Assembly (NCBI GenBank): GCA_041914785.1
Contig: JAYSCT010000006.1
Span: forward strand, 1-64,000
Length of the DNA: 64,000 nucleotides
From: Pelomonas sp041914785
GTDB taxonomy: Bacteria > Pseudomonadota > Gammaproteobacteria > Burkholderiales > Burkholderiaceae_C
Reading direction: 5' to 3'
Position numbers and translations under genes: made by a program. The notes beneath the pieces were generated by a model. That model did not search any database. It saw only the letters and a list, made by a program, of their open reading frames with translations, and was not told the DNA's origin. Positions 19,280 to 28,335 of the stretch are shown here, one piece after another. Position 1 is the stretch's first letter, and every line of letters starts with the position of its first letter.

Positions 19280-21271
19280 ATGACCGAAGACATCCATTTC
19301 CACCCGACGCCCGATGCCGGCGTGGGCGAGCTCAGCAGCGTGCTGCAGGCCACGCTGCCGCTGCTGTCGCAGCTGCTGGAGGCCGTGCCGGCGCGCGTCG
19401 TCGTCATCGACGTCAACGAGCGCCTCGTGTGGGCCAACCAGGAGTTCTTCCGCTTCACGCGGCTGCATCCCAAGCAGGTGCTGTCCCAGCCCATCGCCCG
19501 CATCATCGGCGACGCGGCCTACGCGAGCTACGACAGCGTGCGCCCGCGCCTGGCCAGCGGCCAGACCGTCGCCTGGGAGGGCTGGACGGCACTGGCCGGC
19601 ACGGGCCGGCGCTACATGCGCGAGCACCTGGTGCCGGTGGACGTGCGGGACGGCGTGCCGCAGGCCACCGTCGTCATGAGCCTGGACCTGACCGAGCTGA
19701 AGCGACGCGACGCGGAGCTGTCCGCCAAGGTCGCGGAGCTGGAGGCCAGCGAGGCGCTGAAGTCCTCCATCTTCGACAACGCGATGGCCGCGCTGGTGTC
19801 CACCGACGAGACCGGCCACATCGTCGAGTTCAACCCCGCGGCGGCGGCCATGTTCGGCATCGCGCGCGAGCAGGCGCTGGGCCGCGCGGTGGCCGAGGTG
19901 ATGATTCCGCCGCGGCTGCGCGCCGCGCACGACGCCGGCATGGCCCGCGTGACGGCCGGTGGCGAGCAGCGCGTGATGGGCCGGCGCGTCGAGATGCCGG
20001 CGCTGCGCGCCGACGGCAGCGAGTTCCCCGTCGAGATGGTGCTGTGGCGCACCGCCGTCGGCGCGCAGACCTACTACACCGCGTCGCTGTTCGACCTGTC
20101 CGAGCGCCAGACCGCGCAGGGCGAGATCGAGCGCCAGCGCGAGGCGCTGCGCCAGAGCGAGAAGCTCACGGCCATGGGCAGCCTGCTGGCCGGCGTGGCG
20201 CACGAGCTGAACAACCCGCTGTCCATCGTCATGGGCCGCGCGTCGCTGCTGGCCGAGAAGATGACCGGCCACCCGCTGGCCGCGGACGCGCAGCGCATCC
20301 ACGAGGCCGCCGAGCGCTGCGGCCGCATCGTGCGCACCTTCCTGAACATGGCGCGCAGCCGGCCGGCCAACCGCAGCGAGGTGGCGCTGAACGACCTGGC
20401 CACCGCCGCCATCGACATGCTGGCCTATGTGCTGCGCAGCCACGGCATCGCCGTGACGCTGGACCTGCTGCCGGGCCTGCCGCCGGTGAAGGCGGATGCC
20501 GACCAGATCGGCCAGATCGTGCTCAACCTCATCGTCAACGCGCAGCAGGCGCTGGGCCTGCGCGACCACGGCCGCCAGCTCACCGTCTCCACGGGCCTGG
20601 CGCCCATGACCGAGGGCGACCGCCGCCGCGTGCCGCGCGTGTGGCTGCGCGTGCGCGACAACGGCCCCGGCATCGCGCCCGAGCTGCGCGAGCGCATCTT
20701 CGAGCCCTTCTTCACGACCAAGAGCGAGGGCGTGGGCACGGGCCTGGGCCTGGCCGTGTCGCGCGGCATCGCGCGTGACCATGGCGGTGAACTGACGCTG
20801 CAGGATGACGGCGACGGCGCCTGCTTCTGCCTGCAGATGCCCGTCAGCGGCGAGCCCGAGACGCGCGAGACCGAGCCCGTGCCGCTGCCCGACACCGATG
20901 AGCAGAGCGCACGGCTGCTGGTGGTGGACGACGAGCCCGAGATCGCCGAGCTGATCAGCGAGATGCTGGCCGGCGCCGGCTACGAGGTGATGACGGCGGA
21001 GTCCGGCGCCGTCGCGCTGGCGATGCTGGCCGAGGCGCGCTTCGACGCCATCATCAGCGACCTGCACATGCCCGACCTGGACGGCGCCGGCCTGTGGCGC
21101 GAGGTGAAGCGCACCCAGCCTGCGCTGGCGCGGCGCATGCTGTTCGTCACCGGCGACACGCTGTCGCCCACGGCGCGGCAGTTCCTGGACGAGGCCCGCT
21201 GCGACCGCTTGAACAAGCCGTTCGCGAAGGCCGAGCTGCTGGCCCGCGTGACGGCGCTGCTGCAGCCTTGA
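19280..21271 (+). CDS. PAS-PAS hybrid histidine kinase with C-terminal receiver
   Basis: A soluble 663-residue sensor. Two PAS domains (about 28-140 and 160-275) are followed by HisKA with H308 (GVAHELNNPLS), a HATPase domain (DNGPGIAPE, then TGLGLAVSRGIARDHGG) and a C-terminal receiver with phospho-acceptor D594 (AIISDLHMPDLDG) and lysine in LNKPFAK. The start MTEDIHFHP was picked for the purine-rich GGGAGAGAGGG just upstream. A phosphorelay through the attached receiver is expected. Its place after a globin suggests that oxygen, NO or redox state is relevant, but no heme-PAS signature can be asserted from sequence. A strong hairpin follows the gene. Confidence 0.9.
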   Translation: MTEDIHFHPTPDAGVGELSSVLQATLPLLSQLLEAVPARVVVIDVNERLVWANQEFFRFTRLHPKQVLSQPIARIIGDAAYASYDSVRPRLASGQTVAWEGWTALAGTGRRYMREHLVPVDVRDGVPQATVVMSLDLTELKRRDAELSAKVAELEASEALKSSIFDNAMAALVSTDETGHIVEFNPAAAAMFGIAREQALGRAVAEVMIPPRLRAAHDAGMARVTAGGEQRVMGRRVEMPALRADGSEFPVEMVLWRTAVGAQTYYTASLFDLSERQTAQGEIERQREALRQSEKLTAMGSLLAGVAHELNNPLSIVMGRASLLAEKMTGHPLAADAQRIHEAAERCGRIVRTFLNMARSRPANRSEVALNDLATAAIDMLAYVLRSHGIAVTLDLLPGLPPVKADADQIGQIVLNLIVNAQQALGLRDHGRQLTVSTGLAPMTEGDRRRVPRVWLRVRDNGPGIAPELRERIFEPFFTTKSEGVGTGLGLAVSRGIARDHGGELTLQDDGDGACFCLQMPVSGEPETRETEPVPLPDTDEQSARLLVVDDEPEIAELISEMLAGAGYEVMTAESGAVALAMLAEARFDAIISDLHMPDLDGAGLWREVKRTQPALARRMLFVTGDTLSPTARQFLDEARCDRLNKPFAKAELLARVTALLQP

Positions 21272-21279
21272 CGGGGTTA

Positions 21280-21314
21280 GCCGGCACGGCGGCCATGGGT
21301 CACGCCGTGCCGGC
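21280..21314 (+). terminator. strong stem-loop after the hybrid kinase
   Basis: Perfect 12-bp arms GCCGGCACGGCG / CGCCGTGCCGGC enclose an 11-base loop, starting nine bases after the kinase stop. There is no T-tract. It separates the globin-kinase unit from the downstream transport gene and is the likely transcript end. Confidence 0.6.
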
Positions 21315-21369
21315 AGCCCCCGGGGCGCGCCCATAATCGCCCCGCACAAAAACATCAGGAGACAAGCCG

Positions 21370-22320
21370 ATGAAGCGCCGCACCTTGCTGCCCGCCCTGT
21401 TGAGCCCGTGGCTGGCCCAGGCCCAGGGGGCCAAGCCCCAGACCTGGATCGTGCCCTTCCCCGCCGGCGGCGGCACCGACGCCTTCGCCCGCCCGCTGAC
21501 CGCGGCGCTGACCAAGCAGATGGGCCGTCAGGTCATCATCGACAACAAGGGCGGCGCCGGCGGCACGGTGGGCGCCACCCTCGCCGCCAAGCTGGCACCG
21601 GACGGCAACGGCTTCTTCATGGGCGCGGTGCACCACACCATCGCGCCGTCCATGTACCCAAAGCTGGAGTACCGGCTGGAAGACGACTTCGTGCCCGTCG
21701 CGCTGCTGGCCAGCGTGCCGCAGGTCATCGTCGTGCACCCGGGCCAGGTGCCGGTGGCCGACCTCAAGGGCCTGCTCGCCGCGCTGCGCGCCAAGCCGGG
21801 CAAGCTGAACTACGCGTCGGCCGGCAACGGCACCTCGCACCACCTGGCGGGCGAGCTGTTCAAGCTCAACACCAAGACCTTCATCACCCACATCCCCTAC
21901 CGCGGCGCGGGCCCGGCGCTGCAGGACCTGATCGCCGGCCAGGTGGACCTGATGTTCGACGGCCTGGGCTCGTCGGCCAGCCACATCAAGGGTGGCCGCA
22001 TCAAGGCGCTGGCCGTGGCGTCGGCCAGGCGCGCCGTGGGCTTCCCGGACGTGCCCACCGCGGCCGAAGCCGGCGTGCCGGGTTACGAGGTGTCCACCTG
22101 GTACGGCCTGTGGGCGCCCAAGGGCACGCCCAAGGACAGCATCACCGCCATGCAGGCCGAGCTGCGCAAGGTGTTCGCGACGGACGAGATCCGCAACATC
22201 TGGCACGGCCTGGGCGCCGAGACGCCCAACCTCTACGGCGACGCGTTCGGCCAGTTCGTCAGCGCCGAGACGAAGCGCTGGGCCGCGGTGGTGAAGGCAT
22301 CGGGCGCCAAGCTGGATTGA
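21370..22320 (+). CDS. Bug-family (tripartite tricarboxylate transport) substrate-binding protein
   Basis: This 316-residue periplasmic receptor has a short signal peptide cleaved about AQA-QG. It shows the Bug/TctC pattern: WIVPFPAGGGTDAFAR near the N-terminus, VIIDNKGGAGGTVG near 56, NYASAGNGTSHHLAGELF near 157 and HIPYRGAGPALQDLIAGQVDLMFD near 190. The AGGAG ahead of ATG is good. Members bind small organic acids. Burkholderiales carry very many orphan copies without TctA/TctB membrane partners, as here. The gene seven bases downstream encodes a malonyl-CoA synthetase-like enzyme, so malonate or a similar dicarboxylate is a reasonable guess for the ligand. Confidence 0.9.
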   Translation: MKRRTLLPALLSPWLAQAQGAKPQTWIVPFPAGGGTDAFARPLTAALTKQMGRQVIIDNKGGAGGTVGATLAAKLAPDGNGFFMGAVHHTIAPSMYPKLEYRLEDDFVPVALLASVPQVIVVHPGQVPVADLKGLLAALRAKPGKLNYASAGNGTSHHLAGELFKLNTKTFITHIPYRGAGPALQDLIAGQVDLMFDGLGSSASHIKGGRIKALAVASARRAVGFPDVPTAAEAGVPGYEVSTWYGLWAPKGTPKDSITAMQAELRKVFATDEIRNIWHGLGAETPNLYGDAFGQFVSAETKRWAAVVKASGAKLD

Positions 22321-22327
22321 GGGACTC

Positions 22328-23827
22328 ATGAACCTGTACGCCGCCCTGCGCGCCGGCTTCCCGGCCGACCTCGACGCCACCGCCATCGACCACGACGGCG
22401 CGCTGTATTCCTGGCGCGACCTGGAGCGTGGCAGCGCGATGCTGGCCAACTGGCTGGACAAGTTGGCCCTGCCCGCCGGCAGCCGCGTGGCGGTGCACAC
22501 CGACAAGAGCGTCGAGGCGTTGATCCTGTACCTGGCCGTGCTGCGCGCCGGCCATGTCTACCTGCCGCTGAACCCGGCCTACCAGGCCAGCGAGCTGGAG
22601 CACTTCATCACCGACGCGGCGCCGGGCGTCGTCGTCTGCGCGGGCAGGAACTTCGGCTGGGTCAGCAAGCTGGCCTTCCAGCGCGGCGTGCGCTGGGTGT
22701 TCACGCTGAACGACGACCGCACCGGCACGCTGCTGGACCGCGCCGTGCAGATGCCCGATGTGCACACGCCCGCCGAGCGCGGCGCCGACGAGCTGGCCGC
22801 CATCCTCTACACCAGCGGCACCACGGGGCGCAGCAAGGGCGCCATGCTCAGCCACGGCAACCTGCTGAGCAATGCGCAGACGCTGAAGACCTTCTGGGAC
22901 TGGCAGCCGGATGACGTGCTGCTGCACGCGCTGCCTATCTTTCACGTGCACGGCCTGTTCGTCGCCTCGCATGGCGCGCTGCTGAACGGCAGCAAGATGC
23001 TGTGGTTCAACAAGTTCGACGCGCCCGCCGTGGCCCGCCGGCTGCCGGAGGCCACCGTCTTCATGGGCGTGCCGACGCTGTACGTGCGGCTGCTGCAGGA
23101 GCAGGTGCTGGACACGCGCCACATGCGCCTGTTCATCAGCGGCTCGGCGCCGCTGCTCATCGAGACCTGGCGCGAATGGCAGCAGCGCACCGGTCACCTG
23201 ATCCTGGAACGCTACGGCATGAGCGAGACGCTGATGCTGACGTCCAACCCCTGCCGCCCCGCGGACGGCGAACGCGTCGGCGGCACCGTGGGCCCGGCGC
23301 TGCCCGGCGTGGGCCTGCGCGTGCTGCGCGACGACGGCGAGGCCTGCGCGGTGGACGAGATCGGCCACGTGCAGGTGCGCGGCCCCAACGTGTTCAGCGG
23401 CTACTGGCAGATGCCGGAGAAGACGGCCGAGGAGTTCACCTCGGATGGCTGGTTCAAGACCGGTGACGTGGGGCGCGTGGATGCGCGCGGCTACCTGACG
23501 CTGATCGGCCGCAGCAAGGACCTCATCATCAGCGGCGGCTTCAACGTCTACCCGGCCGAGGTGGAGGGCTTCCTGAACGAGCTGCCCGGCGTCGGCGAAT
23601 CGGCCGTCATCGGCGTGCCGCATCCCGACTTCGGCGAGGCGGTGGTGGCCGTCATCACGGCGGCCGGCCAGCCCGACGCGGATGCTTTCATTCGCGAACT
23701 GAAGGGGCGCATTGCCGGATTCAAGGTGCCCAAGCGGGTTATCGTGGTGCCGGAACTGCCGCGCAATGCGATGGGGAAGGTGCAGAAGAAGTTGCTGCGG
23801 GAGCAGTACGCGGGGTTGTTCGCCTAG
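22328..23827 (+). CDS. matB: malonyl-CoA synthetase-like acyl-CoA ligase
   Basis: A 499-residue member of the ANL (AMP-forming ligase) superfamily. The phosphate loop YTSGTTGRSK is at 161-170, the acyl pocket motif HALPIFHVHGLFVA follows, then GYWQMPEKTAEEF and TGDVGR, and the C-terminal catalytic lysine is K484 (NAMGKVQKK). The HALPIFHVHGL run and the overall length are typical of MatB, which converts malonate, ATP and CoA to malonyl-CoA; methylmalonate is a common side substrate. It lies seven bases after the Bug receptor, suggesting one uptake-and-activation operon. No malonyl-CoA decarboxylase (MatA) is adjacent, so the malonyl-CoA may feed synthesis instead. Confidence 0.82.
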   Translation: MNLYAALRAGFPADLDATAIDHDGALYSWRDLERGSAMLANWLDKLALPAGSRVAVHTDKSVEALILYLAVLRAGHVYLPLNPAYQASELEHFITDAAPGVVVCAGRNFGWVSKLAFQRGVRWVFTLNDDRTGTLLDRAVQMPDVHTPAERGADELAAILYTSGTTGRSKGAMLSHGNLLSNAQTLKTFWDWQPDDVLLHALPIFHVHGLFVASHGALLNGSKMLWFNKFDAPAVARRLPEATVFMGVPTLYVRLLQEQVLDTRHMRLFISGSAPLLIETWREWQQRTGHLILERYGMSETLMLTSNPCRPADGERVGGTVGPALPGVGLRVLRDDGEACAVDEIGHVQVRGPNVFSGYWQMPEKTAEEFTSDGWFKTGDVGRVDARGYLTLIGRSKDLIISGGFNVYPAEVEGFLNELPGVGESAVIGVPHPDFGEAVVAVITAAGQPDADAFIRELKGRIAGFKVPKRVIVVPELPRNAMGKVQKKLLREQYAGLFA

Positions 23828-23833
23828 GGCGTC

Positions 23834-24262
23834 ATGGAACCTCAGTTCATCGAACCGACAGCGGCCAGCCGGTTCAAGCTGGCGCTGTGTGGCGGTCTCG
23901 GACTTGGGTTGTCTCTGGCCATGGACCACTGGTGGGCACCATTCATGGCCTTCGTCCGGGCTCTGCCGCCTTGTGAATCGCTGCCCTGGCTTCGGGGCGT
24001 CGCGCTCACCTTTGTCTCGCTCGGCATGTTGGCGGCTCTTTCGGCAGCTCGCGCCGCCGTCCTGACGATCCGGTCCGCCCAATCGCCCTTTCCAGGCGCC
24101 TGGGTATGGTCCAGAACCCGAATCAAGCACGGCTGGAAGGCCAAAGCCGACGGCTACCTGTGGATGGTCATCGCGCTCGTCATGGCCGTCGGCCCGGCCG
24201 TCGGGCTGTACTTTCTCGACGTCCTTGTCATCTTCTGCTGGCCGGTTTCCTGCGGTTGCTAA
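23834..24262 (+). CDS. hypothetical membrane protein, 142 aa
   Basis: Starts six bases after the matB stop. Three or four hydrophobic segments are visible (about 16-30, 54-72, 108-125 and the C-terminal 124-138), with a basic loop near 92-104 (SRTRIKHGWKAKADG). I recognise no family. Codon use is less GC-biased than in the neighbours, and the gene may be a recent arrival at the end of the operon. It is convergent with the exonuclease gene. Confidence 0.55.
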   Translation: MEPQFIEPTAASRFKLALCGGLGLGLSLAMDHWWAPFMAFVRALPPCESLPWLRGVALTFVSLGMLAALSAARAAVLTIRSAQSPFPGAWVWSRTRIKHGWKAKADGYLWMVIALVMAVGPAVGLYFLDVLVIFCWPVSCGC

Positions 24263-24273
24263 AAAGCCACCTC

Positions 24274-24771
24274 TCAGCAGCTCACCCCCGCCTTCACCTC
24301 CCCCAACGCCAGCTGCAACACCCGCGCATCACTGCTGGCCCGGTGCCTCGTCAGCTGCTGCCGCGCCCGCACCGACTCGGTGATGCCTTTCCAGCGCTGG
24401 GCTTCGTCTTCGTTGAGCAGCTTGCGCAGGTCGTCCAGCCGGAAGCTGGGCCGCAACTCGACGGCGTCATACAGCCGGTTCAGCCACGTGAAGTCATGCC
24501 CCCAGCCGTCGCAGAAGACGGTCTGGCCGCGCAGCCGCGCGTTGAGCTGCTCGGCCATCCAGCGCGCGGGCTTGCCGCAGCTCAGCAGCAGGTCGCGGCT
24601 GATGCCGTGCAGCGTCTCGGCCGCCGCGTCCCAGTGCAGCCAGTCGGGCTCGGGGTGGATGAGGCCGCAGAACAGCACGCCGTCGCCGGCGCTGTAGCCG
24701 ATCTCGATGGGATAGCTGCCGCGCCCGAAGCCGGAGGCTTCGATGTCGAGGATGGTGGGCAGCGGGTCCAT
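24274..24771 (-). CDS. DEDD-type 3'-5' exonuclease-like protein
   Basis: A 165-residue protein with the RNase H-like exonuclease core: D9 and E11 in ILDIEASGFG, an aspartate in the middle (D88 or D93, CDGWGHDFTWLNRL), and H143 plus D148 in RHRASSDAR. These form the DEDDh metal-binding set of the DnaQ/RNase T superfamily. It is a stand-alone domain without polymerase or helicase parts, so it may trim RNA or DNA ends; the substrate is not deducible. It lies 31 bases downstream of the EcsC-like gene on the same strand. Confidence 0.75.
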   Translation of the reverse strand: MDPLPTILDIEASGFGRGSYPIEIGYSAGDGVLFCGLIHPEPDWLHWDAAAETLHGISRDLLLSCGKPARWMAEQLNARLRGQTVFCDGWGHDFTWLNRLYDAVELRPSFRLDDLRKLLNEDEAQRWKGITESVRARQQLTRHRASSDARVLQLALGEVKAGVSC

Positions 24772-24802
24772 CGGCCGGAGTGTGTCAGGCCGACACGGGA
24801 AG

Positions 24803-25378
24803 TTACACAGGGTTGTCGATGACGCCCTCGCGCTCGAACAGCTGCTGCGCGGCGCGGCCCACCTGGCGCGTGTCCCACCAGGCGTAGGCGCCCACGCCGG
24901 CCGCGCCCACCAGCGGCACCCAGCGCGACAGCGCCCGGCCCGCGGCCTGCTTGCCCAGGTGCATGCCGATGGCGGCGGCCGCGCGCTGCAGCAGCGCCTG
25001 GGCCGCGGGGCGCACGATGACGCGCTCGCCCACGCGCACCGACAGGTCGCGCAGCGCCTGCGCCGCCGTGTGGCGGAACAGGCACCACATCATCTGCGTG
25101 GGGCCCAGCTCGGCGCTGCGGCCGTACAGCGCGGCGATGTCGGCCACCAGCTGGCGCTGGATGTGCCAGACGGCCAGCATCTCCGGCGCGATGGTGGCCC
25201 AGCCCAGCGGCCCGGGCGGCAGCGCCAGCGTGCCGGCGGCCAGCGCGGCCTTGGACGCGGCGCTCTCGATGACCTTGGCCGCCGCGTCGGCCGGCCGCGG
25301 GCTGACCGTGAAGGCCGGCTCCGGCGGCTGCACCACAAGCGCCAGCACCCTGTCCCCCAGCGTCACGTTGTCGGCCAT
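24803..25378 (-). CDS. EcsC-like protein
   Basis: A 191-residue protein with an excellent ribosome site (AAGGAGGTGG six bases ahead of ATG). The central part is helical and alanine-rich, with a glycine-containing hydrophobic segment near 160-176 (WVPLVGAAGVGAYAWWDTRQVG). That pattern, with the ATIAPEMLAVWHIQRQLVADIAALYG stretch broken over 68-93, is typical of EcsC-domain proteins, which associate with membranes and have no settled function. It lies upstream of and co-directional with the exonuclease gene, and divergent from the DapA-family gene. Confidence 0.6.
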   Translation of the reverse strand: MADNVTLGDRVLALVVQPPEPAFTVSPRPADAAAKVIESAASKAALAAGTLALPPGPLGWATIAPEMLAVWHIQRQLVADIAALYGRSAELGPTQMMWCLFRHTAAQALRDLSVRVGERVIVRPAAQALLQRAAAAIGMHLGKQAAGRALSRWVPLVGAAGVGAYAWWDTRQVGRAAQQLFEREGVIDNPV

Positions 25379-25586
25379 GCGCGTCCACCTCCTTGCTGCC
25401 TACCCGCCTTGCGCGGCCCCCGCAGAATGGCACAGACTCGCGCCTGCCGCACGCGGCCGGGGCCGTCGCCCTGCAACCGGGAGAAACGCATGCCCTTGCC
25501 TCTGCCCTCTCCGTGGCCCGGCCACCCGCGACCGCACGCCGCGCCGCTGCCAGGTGCCCCCGACTGATTCCGCCCCAGGAGCCTCC

Positions 25587-26510
25587 ATGCCCTCACCGAC
25601 CTGGCGCGGCGTCTTCCCCGCCGTCACCACCAAGTTCCACGCCGACGAAAGCCTGGACTTCGCCGGCACCGCCGCGCACATCGACTTCCAGATCCGCAAC
25701 GGCATCCACGGCGTCGTCTGCTGCGGCTCGCTGGGCGAGGCCAGCACGCTGACACTGGACGAGAAGCTGGCCGTCGCGCGCTGCGCGCTGGACGCCGCGA
25801 ACGGCCGCGTGCCGGTGCTGGCCACCGTGTCCGAGGCCAGCACGCGCGAGGCGCTGCGCTTCATCGAAGGCGCGAATGCGCTGGGCGTGGCCGGCTACAT
25901 GGTGATGCCGTCGGTCATCTACGTGGCCGACGCGCGCGAGGCCATGGCCAATGTGCGCACCTATGCCCACGCGGCGCAGCGGCCGCTGATGGTCTACAAC
26001 AACCCGGTGGCCTACCGCGTGGACCTGAAGCCCGAGCACTTCGCCGAGCTGGCGCAGGGCCCGCACAGCGAGCACATCGCCGCCATCAAGGAGAGCAGCG
26101 GCGACGTGACGCGCATCACCGACCTGCGCAACCTGCTGGGCGACCGCTACCAGCTGTTCATGGGCGTGGACGACCTGGCCTTCGAGGGCCTGGCGCTGGG
26201 CTGCGACGGCCTGCTGGCCGGCGTGGGCTGCGCGTTCCCGCGCGAGACGGTGACGCTGTTCGACCTGATGCAGGCCGGCCGCTGGGACGAGGCGCGCGCC
26301 CTCTACCGCTGGATGACGCCGCTGCTGCACCTGGATGTGTCGACCAAGCTGGTGCAGAACCTCAAGCTCATCGACGCGCTGGTGGGCGTGGGCAGCGAGC
26401 ACATGCGCCGCCCGCGGCTGCCGCTGGTGGGCGCGGAACGCGAGCGCGTGCAGCAGCTGGTGGCGCAGGCACTCGCCACGCGCCCGGCGCAGTGGCAGTC
26501 GCAGCCATGA
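25587..26510 (+). CDS. DapA-family aldolase/dehydratase, probable hydroxyproline-pathway deaminase
   Basis: A 307-residue TIM-barrel enzyme of the dihydrodipicolinate synthase family. The Schiff-base lysine is K168 (AAIKESSGD) and the catalytic tyrosine is Y137 (MVYNNPVAY); the phosphate/carboxylate-binding loop is CCGSLGEAS at 45-53. A CCAGGAG site lies ahead of the ATG. The gene overlaps by ATGA with a 4-hydroxyproline epimerase-like gene. That fits the D-hydroxyproline route, in which a DapA-family enzyme (pyrroline-4-hydroxy-2-carboxylate deaminase) makes 2-oxoglutarate semialdehyde. The specific activity is inferred from this neighbour; the oxidase and dehydrogenase steps are not in view. 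Confidence 0.8.
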   Translation: MPSPTWRGVFPAVTTKFHADESLDFAGTAAHIDFQIRNGIHGVVCCGSLGEASTLTLDEKLAVARCALDAANGRVPVLATVSEASTREALRFIEGANALGVAGYMVMPSVIYVADAREAMANVRTYAHAAQRPLMVYNNPVAYRVDLKPEHFAELAQGPHSEHIAAIKESSGDVTRITDLRNLLGDRYQLFMGVDDLAFEGLALGCDGLLAGVGCAFPRETVTLFDLMQAGRWDEARALYRWMTPLLHLDVSTKLVQNLKLIDALVGVGSEHMRRPRLPLVGAERERVQQLVAQALATRPAQWQSQP

Positions 26511-27451
26511 ATTACGTGCACGTCATCGACTCGCACACCGGCGGCGAGCCCACGCGCGTCGTCATCGACGGCTTCCCGGACCTCGGCTGCGGCTCCATGG
26601 CCGACCGGCTGGCGCGCCTGCGCAGCGAGCACGACCGCTACCGCCGCGCCACGCTGCTGGAGCCGCGCGGCAGCGACGTGCTCGTCGGCGCGCTGCTGTG
26701 CGCGCCGCAGGACCCGGCGCATGCGGCCGGTGTCATCTTCTTCAACAACGCCGGCTACCTCGGCATGTGCGGCCACGGCAGCATCGGCCTCGTCGCGACG
26801 CTGGCGCACCTGGGGCGCATCCGGCCCGGCGAGCATGTCATCGAGACGCCGGTGGGCAACGTGCGCGCGACGCTGCAGGCCGACGGCAAGGTGAGCGTGC
26901 GCAACGTGCCCAGCTACCGGCTGGCCGCCGACGTGGCCGTCACGCTGCCGACGGGGCAGACCGTGACCGGCGACATCGCCTGGGGCGGCAACTGGTTCTT
27001 CCTGTGCGCCGACCACGGCCAGCCCGTCGCGCACGCCCATGTCCACGCGCTGACCGACTACGCCGCCATGCTGGGCGAGGCGCTGCACGCGCAGGGCCAC
27101 CGCGGCGCGGGCGGCGCCGTCATCGACCACATCGAGCTGTTCGCCGACGCCGACCCGCTGCTGGCCGACAGCCGCAGCTTCGTGCTGTGCCCGGGGCGGC
27201 AGTACGACCGCTCGCCCTGCGGCACCGGCACCAGCGCCAAGCTGGCCTGCCTGGCGGCGCACGGCCAGCTGCCACCGGGCGCGGTGTGGCGGCAGGCCAG
27301 CGTCATCGGTAGCGTGTTCGAGGCGTGGTACGACGCCCCGCCGGACGGCGCCCCGGGCATCGTCCCCACGGTCCGCGGCCGGGCCTTCATCAGTGCCGAG
27401 GCCACGCTCATCATCGACCCGGCCGACCCCTTCGGCTGGGGGCTGGGCTGA
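26507..27451 (+). CDS. proline racemase family, probable 4-hydroxyproline 2-epimerase
   Basis: This 314-residue cofactor-free enzyme interconverts L- and D-amino acids at the alpha carbon using two cysteines. Both are present: C88 in GMCGHGSIG and C238 in PCGTGTSAK. Two catalytic cysteines distinguish racemases/epimerases from the Ser/Cys or Thr types that act as dehydratases. The N-terminus HVIDSHTGGEPTRVV is typical of 4-hydroxyproline epimerases. Its ATG overlaps the stop of the DapA-family gene, so the two are translated together. Proline as substrate is the main alternative. Confidence 0.85.
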   Translation: MNYVHVIDSHTGGEPTRVVIDGFPDLGCGSMADRLARLRSEHDRYRRATLLEPRGSDVLVGALLCAPQDPAHAAGVIFFNNAGYLGMCGHGSIGLVATLAHLGRIRPGEHVIETPVGNVRATLQADGKVSVRNVPSYRLAADVAVTLPTGQTVTGDIAWGGNWFFLCADHGQPVAHAHVHALTDYAAMLGEALHAQGHRGAGGAVIDHIELFADADPLLADSRSFVLCPGRQYDRSPCGTGTSAKLACLAAHGQLPPGAVWRQASVIGSVFEAWYDAPPDGAPGIVPTVRGRAFISAEATLIIDPADPFGWGLG

Positions 27452-27454
27452 GGG

Positions 27455-27796
27455 TCAGTCGCCGCGGCCGATGAAGGCACGGATCGCGGCGATGCGGCCG
27501 TCGGCATCGATGTCGAACACATCGACGACGTACAGCGTGTCGCGCCCGTCGACGACGATCTTCAGCTCCGCGGCCACGCCGCCCTCCCGCTCGTAGGCGG
27601 CCAACACGTCGATGCTCAGCTGCTGCACGGCGGCGAAGTTCTTGCGCGTCTCGTCCAGCGCCGCGGCCTTGCCCGTCACACGGATCTGCCAGTCGCGCAG
27701 CGTGATGGCGTCGGCGAATAGCGGCTCGATGGCCGCCAGATCACGCGCGGCGTAGGCGGCCAGGTAGGCGCGCACCAGGGACAGCTTGTCAGTCAT
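27455..27796 (-). CDS. SnoaL/NTF2-like protein
   Basis: A 113-residue single-domain protein of the nuclear-transport-factor-2-like fold. An N-terminal helix pair (LSLVRAYLAAYAARDLAAIEPLFADA) is followed by a curved sheet (VVDVFDIDADGRIAAIRAFIG). The start at MTDKLSL is preferred because an AGGA lies eight bases ahead; an ATG three codons earlier has no spacing for it. Proteins of this shape are either small enzymes (isomerases, hydrolases) or unknown. It is convergent with the epimerase, with only three bases between the stops. Confidence 0.65.
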   Translation of the reverse strand: MTDKLSLVRAYLAAYAARDLAAIEPLFADAITLRDWQIRVTGKAAALDETRKNFAAVQQLSIDVLAAYEREGGVAAELKIVVDGRDTLYVVDVFDIDADGRIAAIRAFIGRGD

Positions 27797-28062
27797 GCCG
27801 GCCATCCTAGGGCGCGCGCGAGCGGCCGGGTTTCAGCCGGGGTACGCGCCATGCCGCCCCACCTGGAGGCCGGCGCCGCTTGCTGACATGACACAGGGTT
27901 GCCGACCTTCCCGATGCTCATCTCGCACGACCCGATGGAACGCCTCAGGAGCGCCGCGGCGGTCAGCCGTAGCTGGCGCATGACGTGGGCTCGGACGAGC
28001 CGGTTCATGCCGCGGAGCAGGCCGCATCCACCCAGGCGCCACCGCTGGCAAAGGCTGGGCAA

Positions 28063-28265
28063 GCGCCCAACGTCACGGCGGTGTGGGGCACGTCCGACCG
28101 CCAGGTCTTTTTCGCCGCCGCGTCGGGCTCGGTGTACCGCTGGGGCGGCAGCGGCTGGCACGATCAGCCCACGGGCGCCGACGCGAGCCTGAACAAGCTG
28201 CACGGCACGGCGGCCGACGATGCCGACGTGGTGGGCACCGCGGCACGATTGCGCACTGGGCGTCA
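28063..28265 (+). pseudogene. remnant of a beta-propeller (VWGTS repeat) gene
   Basis: This stretch encodes one and a half blades of the kind VTAVWGTSDRQVFFAAASG...YRWGGSGWH, then LHGTAADDADVVGT. The next expected residues (GGTIAHW) appear in another frame (GGCACGATTGCGCACTGG at 28243-28260), as if one base had been lost at about 28240. No start codon with a ribosome site and no continuation are present. The 530 bases between 27797 and 28335 hold nothing else I can recognise. It marks the left edge of the compositionally different segment. Confidence 0.6.
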
Positions 28266-28335
28266 GATCAAGACTGCTTCAAGCCGCATCTCGGAGACGT
28301 CAACACCTCGGTCGGGGCGCCGCCTGAATCGCCAC

